A program made the translations under genes and the position numbers. The notes beneath the pieces were generated by a model. That model saw only the letters and a list, made by a program, of their open reading frames with translations. It searched no databases and was not told the origin of the DNA. Of a DNA stretch of 64,000 bases, positions 21,372 to 29,379 are shown in pieces; position 1 is the stretch's first letter, and the number at the start of each line of letters is the position of its first letter. This stretch comes from Rugalucina vietnamica (taxonomy: Eukaryota; Mollusca; Bivalvia; Lucinida; Lucinidae), in contig OZ024879.1 in the NCBI GenBank assembly GCA_964017185.1, forward strand, positions 24,927,456-24,991,455. The letters are read 5' to 3'.

Positions 21372-21930
21372 GGTCCAACTGGTGTTTTTCTTTTGCTCCG
21401 GAGTTAGTAGGTTATTCGGCGCCCAGGGATCTCCATCGTCGGGCAGCTTACTCAGTCTGTGAGTCCTGGTTTTTGATTCATCAGGATGTTTATCATGATT
21501 TATTTGTTTGTTCTTGATGATTCATTGACTAGTTAGAGATTCACCACGAGGACCGAATAACTAACTAAATGTTATGAACCACTGCAGAAGCTGAGGGTGA
21601 GGTTATGGCCATGTAAAACCGGTTTAAGCCCGCCAGTAACTTTGTGTTACTGATCGTTCCAAGTCGATACTTCTGTGGTGGTTCTTTTTGTTTTATGTTT
21701 TGGTGTATAAAAAATTTTTGTGCTGTTGGCGCCTTATGTATGTTTTCATATTTTTAGTTAAGTTAAGGTAACTGAGTGGCCACCTATTGGGAAAATAGCT
21801 GCTCATTCGGCTTACGATATGTTTCATGGTATAAGTACCTGATTGTTGGTTTGGTTTTTTCCCACCTCGGTTTTTGGAGTGGGAATCTTTTTTCTGATTG
21901 CGCCTTTTCCTGATCTTTGCCTACTTGTAC
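21372..21930 (+). mobile_element. Dispersed repeat family D, copy 2
   Basis: Inverted and nearly identical partner of 6592-7143, reading from ACTGGTGTTTTTCTTTTGCT to TTGCCTACTTGTACCTT. The low divergence suggests recent activity or gene conversion. Confidence 0.7.
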
Positions 21931-21954
21931 CTTCTTATAATATATTTGCTAAAA

Positions 21955-22210
21955 CATTAATTGTCGGTACACGTTACAACCGCCTCGCCGAGGAGGTTCT
22001 AACGAGTACCAACAATGTATGTTTTGGATCAAATATAAGAAAAATAGGTATAACCCTGTAATCCCCAATTTACAAGTACCCACAGTCTATGTTTTGGATC
22101 AAATATAAGAATAATAGGTAAACCCCTGTAGTCTCCAATTTTAATGTATAAAATTGGGGTTCAAGGGGTATACAATTCATAGACATGTTTTCCTGATGGC
22201 TTGACTGTTG
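21955..22210 (+). repeat. Hairpin repeat family H, copy 1
   Basis: GTACACGTTACAACCGCCTC pairs with GAGGAGGTTCTAACGAGTAC. It is followed by two imperfect tandem copies of a block with TATGTTTTGGATCAAATATA. Related to 22,725-22,850 and 32,628-32,835. Confidence 0.65.
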
Positions 22211-22724
22211 CTTTGAGATCGATCGAGTGACAATTTACGTCAAACACTTAAAAGGATGCACATGAAGATTTCTGTCATTGAGCAAAACGTTTAGACAATC
22301 GAGTCTGTATACACTTTTAAAGTTTTAAAATCCACATAAAGTCCCGGCAATGTGGGTCAAATTTGTGGTTATATCCCAAGGCCGGGACCTGAACGATAAC
22401 AATAATGAGAATCAACACCTGAGAGTTGTTCTTATGGCAAAAATATATTCGAGAGAGGCTTGGGTATTTGCATGTACGTGCACTAAAGTAAGCCCACAGC
22501 ACATCCCCGGAACATCGGAAGTTAAATCCTGACACGAAGGCCTCGTTTCCCTCGGTAGATACAAATGACTAGTGCGGAACAAATTATTGCAAATATAGGT
22601 AAATGTGTATTTTGAGCTGTCATAGTCTGTTTTAAGTTCAGCAATGTGTGTTTTTAACCAATGTCATAAAAATACATAATTCATCAAGAAAACATGTCTG
22701 TCAAATGAATAACACATTGTTTCC

Positions 22725-22850
22725 CACTTGTATATAGTAAAACTTGGGTATGCAGGGGTATACCTATTTTTCTAATGTTTGTTCCGAAACATAGATTGCG
22801 GTACTCGTTAGAACAGCCTCAGCGACGATCTATGTTTTGAGGAAAAATGT
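22725..22850 (-). repeat. Hairpin repeat family H, copy 2 (partial)
   Basis: Contains AAACATAGATTGCGGTACTC, GTTAGAACAGCCTC and a returning GATCTATGTTTTGAGG. The GC-rich stem is decayed. Confidence 0.55.
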
Positions 22851-23049
22851 TAAAAATATCAATTTTTCCTGGTGAAATTATCAATTTTTACATGTGAAAA
22901 ATGTCTGCGTATTGCATGGGCAAGTTTTCTCACAGGCGCTTGAAGTGATAACCATTAATCATTAAAAAAAATGCCCTTATATTTTCGTCATGGGTCATGA
23001 AGTATACACTGACTGTAGGTGGAATCGACAAAATGAAATGAAAATTCAA

Positions 23050-23600
23050 TTAAGCTAGAATCTCACTGGCATGCAAAATTTTCGCGACTGTTTGCCAATT
23101 TTGTCACGGACTTTCGCACGACATTCGTGCGAGTGGTGCACAAGTATCTTGAAAATTTTCATGTGTCGCAAACTAGTCGCGAACTGGTCGCGAAGTTTTT
23201 AAACTGGTTTAAAAAAATTTATGCAAATGTATTCGCCAAAATATTTCGCAAGACTGTCGCGCGACTGTCGTACGAATGAAAGCTACATTCGCGGGAAAGT
23301 GAGACACTCTTCCGAATGTCAAGCGACTGTCGTGCGACAGTCGCGCGACAGTCGCGAGGTATATTTTCAAGCATGATTAGACCGAAATTCGCGAATTTGT
23401 CGCATAAATGTCCATTCAATGAGAATGCAACGTAAAAGCTACATGTTTGTATCGTTAATCTTTGTCGCGAAATAGTCGAGAACTATTCGCGATCTAGTCT
23501 CCAGATGTCGCATTCCATTGAGGTAGGGGCCTTAAGCTCGTATCTCACTGGCATGCGAATTTTTCGCGACTGTTTTGCGAATTTTGTCGCGGACTTTCTA
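23050..23600. repeat. TCGCG-rich palindromic block with 70-bp direct ends
   Basis: A segment beginning TCTCACTGGCATGC and running through TTTTCGCGACTGTTT to GGACTTTC occurs at 23,060 and again directly at 23,540. Between them are many GTCGCG/CGCGAC words, including GTCGTGCGACAGTCGCGCGA near 23,327, which is self-complementary in part. CpG density is far above that of the surroundings. Confidence 0.65.
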
Positions 23601-24619
23601 TTTCGGTCAGCTGTTTTCATTTTAGTCTACAAAGTATGTAACTTTTGTATAGGTATTGTTCATTACAAGAGCACAAACGCTAAACGTATTTTGTATGCTT
23701 TATACAGCTTCACTGAAGATTTCAATATCCATCCCCTCCGGAAGAAAGGTACCTATTACATAAGCCACCTACGAAGAAACTACGTATACCTGAAAAAATC
23801 AGCCATGCGGCATCCTATCTTAATTTAGGATAGTATAGATCATTATTCGGCTACTGTGAAGGTCAGACATCATCAAAATTTGTACAGGTTAGAAGGAATT
23901 GCTCGAAACTTGTCATTTCATGATGTCGCATGACAGAACAGGTAAGGCACAAAGCTTTGATTGAAATTTTGGCGCATCTATCACGCTGTTTCTACGAAGT
24001 GTTGCAAGGTCATTTTCATATCAGTTTAAAGCTTATGTGATATACTTTATACTGCGCATACACATATACAACAACTATCTACAGAGAAATGAGTAACAAT
24101 GATCTTACCTGGCAGATTCATTTATCCATGGTTTGTTTACACAATTTATTCATCCCACCTATCCGGAAGTACGCTTTAAATCAACCCCTCCGTTCCGTCG
24201 CTCAGTTATTGATTGGACTGCGTGCTTAAGGAACCTCTAACATAGAAAAATACATAAAAATATTAAAATGCTAATAATAATTCTGCATGAGTAATTGTCC
24301 AATTTAAATCAAGTTTTCGTCAGAGTAAACTCCGAGTTTCTTACGAGTTTAAGCGAACACTATTTCGCATTTACAATACATATAATTTGAGTTTACGTTC
24401 TTTAGATTTCAGATTTTGTTTGAGTTTAATTTGAACATAAACGCAGTAAACTGTTACAGTTTACGTTACATTAAACTTAAAGCAAACGTGAATTATACCT
24501 GAAATAAAATTCCAACGTAAATTTACAAAAAATCCAATTAAATTTGAAATTTAATTACGTTTTGTGTGAATTTTAATAGGAAATTAAACGCGTTTTTTCA
24601 TGCAGTGAGATAACAAGTA
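23601..24619. other. Non-coding stretch, no gene seen
   Basis: Includes the right end of the possible CACTA-like element. AT-rich TTTAAACTT-type words recur from 24,300 to 24,600 and resemble 19,640-19,900. Confidence 0.4.
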
Positions 24620-25150
24620 CAATATATTATGATTTTGGTGGCCATCTTGATCACCATCTTGCCTTTTTGTTATGATTGGAGCGTCATAACATAAAACACA
24701 CTAAATCATGGTGTTAATGTTATTTACAACATTAATATGAGCATTTTTAACACAAACATTGTGTATATGCAACTCTGGGATGCTGCTTTCTTGAGGTCAA
24801 CCATCTTGGACGCCATCTTGAATTTTGAATTTTTCAAACCATGCAATGATGCCAGAATGTCGTAATGTATATTTTGAACTGGTATTTTTGGTTAACCAGA
24901 AAAAGACAGCGTAGACAACTAGAGAAGTGAACTTCTTGTTTCCCATACATACTATTATGTTGGTTTTTGCAATATTTTCCGCCATTTGTCGGCCATTTTG
25001 AATATTTCAAAATGCTCAATGATGACAAGGTGGCATCACTCGGATTCTTCATCTGAAAGGTATCAAGAAGTGAAAACCATAAAAACATTTTATGCGGCAC
25101 ATATTTCCAGGTCACAGGCCAAATCCATGTTTGGCAACTGGACTAAATAT
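24620..25150 (-). repeat. Repeat family Y, inverted copy
   Basis: CCATCTTGATCACCATCTTG (24,644), CCATCTTGGACGCCATCTTG (24,801) and CCGCCATTTGTCGGCCATTT (24,980) are inverted AAGATGGC pairs. Read on the minus strand, the flanks match 12,840-13,000. Confidence 0.65.
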
Positions 25151-25419
25151 TGATTGCGTCAACATATTTATTCAATGAGGTAAGTTTTTACCAGACGTGT
25201 TTCCTTCATTTTAGACATATAATTATGCTAAACTTTTGACGAAGAGTATATATGCAGATGAGCTGCGCAGTTACTAGTTTGTGCATTTTTCAAAACACTC
25301 GTCTCCTTCACTACCGTCTTATAATAAACACCATTTTAAGCCCCTGGTCATCAGAGCACTCCACGATCAGCTGCGCCAAAGTGTGATCCATTACGAAAAC
25401 TTGCCCATGCAATATAGAA

Positions 25420-25454
25420 TAGAATAGAATAGAATAGAATAGAATATTCTTTAT
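25420..25454 (-). promoter_or_regulatory. LINE 3' end: polyadenylation-type signal and pentamer tail
   Basis: On the minus strand AATAAA (25,449-25,454) is followed by GAATAT and about five TATTC repeats, ending at ATTGCATGGG. Such short-repeat tails are typical of LINEs that prime on their own 3' repeat. Confidence 0.6.
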
Positions 25455-25676
25455 TTCCACAAGGGGCCCGATCATAGGGCATACAACACAGCATTTATAA
25501 ACATATATGTACAGTAATGCAAGCAATCAAGACAACACGCCTACCATATATTAGGAAAAGATAGGTTAAACCAATTAAGGTAGTTTTTATGGATTATTCT
25601 TTTCTATTTCATCTTATTTCTAGAAATAGAGCCTTACAGACATGAACTTCTACTGAGTAGACAAAAAAGAAAACTT

Positions 25677-25677
25677 G

Positions 25678-25714
<37 letters not shown>
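25677..25714. repeat. Poly(A) run, about 36 A
   Basis: Lies inside the LINE 3' UTR and reads as poly(T) in the LINE sense. It may be part of the element or an insertion tail of another plus-strand element. Confidence 0.9.
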
Positions 25715-25718
<4 letters not shown>

Positions 25719-25890
25719 GAATACCCTATCATTATAGCATTCAGTAGGCGTGTCTTCTTAATAAATATTCACATGAAAATATATCAAATTTACACATATA
25801 TACACAAATAAAAATAATTACAACAATGGCTTGCTTATATTTTCATCTTAAAAATTTTTATGAAAGTGACTAGAACACGTGAGTACTGGA

Positions 25891-28800
25891 TTATTGCTTC
25901 CTGATTTCCAAACAGGTAAAAATAAAATTCGAGAGTTTTTGTATGACATCCTCATTTTCATTTGTCAGAAGCCATATAAATTTATTTTCATCTGTCAAGA
26001 TATTAAAATTTTTGTATGTACTCTTCAAATACAAATATAATTTATTACGTTCCTCTTGATATTTCTGACATTGTAGCAAAAAGTGCATTTCACTTTCAAC
26101 TTCATTGGTGTGACAATTTTTACAAATTCTTTCAGTTGATTTAACATTTTTGTACCTGCCTCTTTCAATAGCTAATTGGTGGGCACTTATTCTAAACTCT
26201 GTGTAGCATTTTCTGACCTCTCTATTTTGAATGATGCGGAGATATATTTCTTTCTTGAATTTTGGTTTAAAACAAAAGTAAGTTCGTAGTTTTCCTTGTT
26301 TATCAACTGCATTTTCTTTAATCTGTTTTTCCCAGTAGCCCATTGAACGTTTAATAAGTAATGATTTGATTTCATGCACACTCATATTTACATCAATATT
26401 AAGTTGATCAAAAATAAATGACAATCCTGTATACCAACTTTGCTTACCATTATTAAATAGTTCTTTACTTGTATTCAGACTCTGCGCTAATAGGCTATCA
26501 CTTTCCATATTTTGAATGCGCTTGAAATATTTTATAACTCCACCGATTATATCTATAAAATAAGGTGTCCTACCTAATTCACCGTAAACTGCTAAATTAG
26601 TAGATTTCTTATGTACACCTAACACATACTTATAATATTTAGTTGTTAATTTTTCACATTCATAATTGGAATATGCCTTTTCTAACTTGAATTCTGTTTC
26701 ATTCTTTAAAGCTGTTGATGATGGCGAACATAAACCCCAAATTTCACTTCCATATAGCAAAATAGGTTTAACTGTATGGTCAAATATATGTAAGCTAGTA
26801 TCTATATTCGGGGATAAATCTCCAAAAATACTTTTGAGTTTGAAAAATGCCTTAAGAGCTCGCTTGTACAGATCCGTTCTTGCATGTGAAAATGATCCTG
26901 AAGCAGCAAAAACCACTCCCAAATACTTATAAGTTTTCACATTTTCTATCAACTCTCCATCAAAATAAAATTTATAGGGTAATAATTTTCCAGTCTTATT
27001 GAATACAATTGTTTTTGTTTTATTAATATTTATATCTAAACACCATCTCTTACAATAGGCTTCAAGTTTTTCAAGACAGTTTTGTAAACCTATTTCACTT
27101 TTAGATAAGAGTATAACATCATCAGCATACATAAGGCAGTTTAAGTTACAATCTCCCAAACTAACAGCATCACAATCTTCATCAAAAATTCTTGGTAAGT
27201 CATTTATGAATATCTTGAATAAATTAGGGCTAAGCGTATCTCCTTGTCTAACACCCAGTTCTGACTCGAATTCTTCAGTAAGACTATTGCCTATTCTAAT
27301 CCGCAATTTATTTCCTAAATACATATTTTTAACAATATTATAAAACAATCCAGATATGCCTAAGTTCTGCAGCTTCAAAAATAATGCCTGATGTAAAACT
27401 GAATCAAATGCTTTTCTGAAATCTATAAAGCATGTGAACAACCGTGCTTTACTTTGATATGTATATTTCTCAATCAATGTGCGCAAAACAAACATATGAT
27501 CTGATGTGCGCGCCTGTTTTTGAAATCCAATTTGCGTTTTACTAATTACCCTATTCTCATTCAAAAAATTATCAAGTCTAGCATTAAGTATGGAATTAAA
27601 AAGTTTTCCCAGGCAGCTCATAATGGTGATACCCCTATAATTTGATGGGTCCGACTTTAAACCTGACTTATAAATAGGGTTAATATAACCGCTTTTCCAT
27701 GCTTGGGGATAAACACCAACCTGTAAAATTGCATTAAATATTTTCAAGATACAAGGCAACAGGATAGATTTACCACATTTTAGCATTTCATTACATATAC
27801 AATCCAACCCTGATGATTTACCATTTTTTAAAGCACTTAAACTTTTGGTAATTTCAGATTCAGTGATAGAAAAATCGAGTTTATTAAAGGATTGACTGCG
27901 TTCTGCTTGCTTCAATAACTCCTCTACTTCCTTTGCTCTTTCTTGAAATTTAGATGGAAGAGTATTAAGATTAGAAAAATGTTCCGACATTTCTTCAGAT
28001 GAAGTCATTGTTTCTGTCGTCGATTTTTTATCATCTTTTAGTTCATTTAAGAGTGACCAGTATGCCTTAGGATCTTTCTCAAATAGGTTATTTAATTGAT
28101 CAATAAGGTTAGCTTTATATTGTTTTCGCTTAAATTTACACAACTTACTATATAATTTCCTGTACCTATAAAAACTCCCTCTGACTATAGGATCATTAGG
28201 GTACTTTGCAAATTGCTTACCTTTGAAATCTAATGTTTTTCTCATTTTCAAGAGGTCTAAATCAAACCATTTTTTATTCCTCTTAAATTTACTCTTCCTA
28301 ATTTTCTTTTTCCTGAGACACTTATTACCAGCACTGTACAATATTTCAGAGAATTTATCTACAATATCATTAACTTCAACTGTATTGCTTATTTGCATAT
28401 CTAAAACATCATGCAATCTATCCATAATTTCTCCACTCTGTAATTCATTATAAAAAAGTTGAGGTGAAAAATCATCCCACTTAAATTGCTCTGGAAAATC
28501 TTTTAAATTCTGTTTATGTTCATCTTGAAAAAAGTTAGCAAATATTCTGACAGAAATTTTAGAATGATCAGACAGTCTTAAGATAGGTTCATCAACATGG
28601 AAGTATAATACATTTGACATTTGTTCTTCAGATACTAATCCATAATCTATAACGCTATTACCATTATATTGGTAAGATGTGTATTTACCATGCAAATCAC
28701 CAAACGTCCTACCGTTTAGAATTCTTAGTCTACTTGAAATGCATATTTCTAATAACTCTCTTCCTCTTGAACAAACCTTAGTATCCTTACTATTTCTGTG

Positions 28801-29379
28801 AACAATATTAGAGTCAATAATATAATCTTCATGCAGGGGTAAATAATTGTCATCATCATTCATAATAAAATCATCTTCAGTACCTGTCCTAGCATTAAAA
28901 TCTCCCATTAACATCACTGACCCTAATTTCTTGTATTTTGCAATGTCTGTTTCTACCATTTCTAAAAAATCAATGTTTTGGTCAATATAATAAGAGGAAT
29001 ATTGTGGTGGTATATACACAAAACATACATATAGGTCCTTATCAAAACCAAAAAAGTTTTTATCCATTAAAAGCCATTGATATTCAGAACATGTAGATGA
29101 CAAATATTTTACACCTTTTCTTAAATTTCTTTTTATTAATATGCCTAAGCCACCATAATGCTGTTTACCCTTTGAAGATTTTCTTTCTATGTAATGTAGA
29201 ATATGTTCACTAAAATTGCAAGTACTGATGTCACTTTTTACTTCAGCTAAACAAATAATGTCACATTTTTCAAGACTTCTATTGAATAAAATGTCTTTTG
29301 ATTTATCAGCCTGTTTGGAAATTAACTTATTTATATTCCAGTAACCAATGTTTATAGATGATTGATGTCTATTCGTCAT
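25891..29379 (-). CDS. LINE ORF2: APE endonuclease and reverse transcriptase
   Basis: A 1162-residue protein that nicks target DNA and reverse-transcribes the element RNA at the nick. The APE-type endonuclease is at about residues 8-275 (N17, E46, GDFNAR with D160/N162, SVIDYGL with D245, SDH at 270-272). The RT is at about 560-830: SNYRGITIM, IDFRKAFDS (D653), GVRQGDTLSPNLF, YADD (751-754), and KTKTIVF. A C-terminal zinc-knuckle-like CX2CX9HX4C reads CKNCHTNEVESEMHFLLQC. The full reading frame is intact and all catalytic residues are present, so the protein could be active. The start ATG overlaps the ORF1 stop as TAATG, suggesting termination-reinitiation rather than an independent start. 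Codon use is A/T-rich like the surroundings. Confidence 0.93.
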   Translation of the reverse strand: MTNRHQSSINIGYWNINKLISKQADKSKDILFNRSLEKCDIICLAEVKSDISTCNFSEHILHYIERKSSKGKQHYGGLGILIKRNLRKGVKYLSSTCSEYQWLLMDKNFFGFDKDLYVCFVYIPPQYSSYYIDQNIDFLEMVETDIAKYKKLGSVMLMGDFNARTGTEDDFIMNDDDNYLPLHEDYIIDSNIVHRNSKDTKVCSRGRELLEICISSRLRILNGRTFGDLHGKYTSYQYNGNSVIDYGLVSEEQMSNVLYFHVDEPILRLSDHSKISVRIFANFFQDEHKQNLKDFPEQFKWDDFSPQLFYNELQSGEIMDRLHDVLDMQISNTVEVNDIVDKFSEILYSAGNKCLRKKKIRKSKFKRNKKWFDLDLLKMRKTLDFKGKQFAKYPNDPIVRGSFYRYRKLYSKLCKFKRKQYKANLIDQLNNLFEKDPKAYWSLLNELKDDKKSTTETMTSSEEMSEHFSNLNTLPSKFQERAKEVEELLKQAERSQSFNKLDFSITESEITKSLSALKNGKSSGLDCICNEMLKCGKSILLPCILKIFNAILQVGVYPQAWKSGYINPIYKSGLKSDPSNYRGITIMSCLGKLFNSILNARLDNFLNENRVISKTQIGFQKQARTSDHMFVLRTLIEKYTYQSKARLFTCFIDFRKAFDSVLHQALFLKLQNLGISGLFYNIVKNMYLGNKLRIRIGNSLTEEFESELGVRQGDTLSPNLFKIFINDLPRIFDEDCDAVSLGDCNLNCLMYADDVILLSKSEIGLQNCLEKLEAYCKRWCLDININKTKTIVFNKTGKLLPYKFYFDGELIENVKTYKYLGVVFAASGSFSHARTDLYKRALKAFFKLKSIFGDLSPNIDTSLHIFDHTVKPILLYGSEIWGLCSPSSTALKNETEFKLEKAYSNYECEKLTTKYYKYVLGVHKKSTNLAVYGELGRTPYFIDIIGGVIKYFKRIQNMESDSLLAQSLNTSKELFNNGKQSWYTGLSFIFDQLNIDVNMSVHEIKSLLIKRSMGYWEKQIKENAVDKQGKLRTYFCFKPKFKKEIYLRIIQNREVRKCYTEFRISAHQLAIERGRYKNVKSTERICKNCHTNEVESEMHFLLQCQKYQEERNKLYLYLKSTYKNFNILTDENKFIWLLTNENEDVIQKLSNFIFTCLEIRKQ

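Larger units (their letters stand above)
19439..24607. mobile_element. Possible CACTA-like TIR element, non-autonomous
   Basis: Bounded by CACTGCATGAAA at 19,439 and its inverted TTTCATGCAGTG at 24,607. The termini match at 22 of 24 positions. AGA occurs immediately outside both ends (possible 3-bp target duplication). CACT(A/G) termini with 3-bp duplications are the hallmark of EnSpm/CACTA elements. A second inverted pair supports it: CACGCAGTCCAATC near 20,250 and its complement near 24,220. No transposase is seen, and the interior holds other repeats (20.1, 21.4, 22.0, 23.1 kb). Confidence 0.4.

Noticed and set aside
28223-28453. Plus-strand leucine/phenylalanine-rich frame
   Set aside because: Antisense shadow of a lysine-rich part of LINE ORF2.
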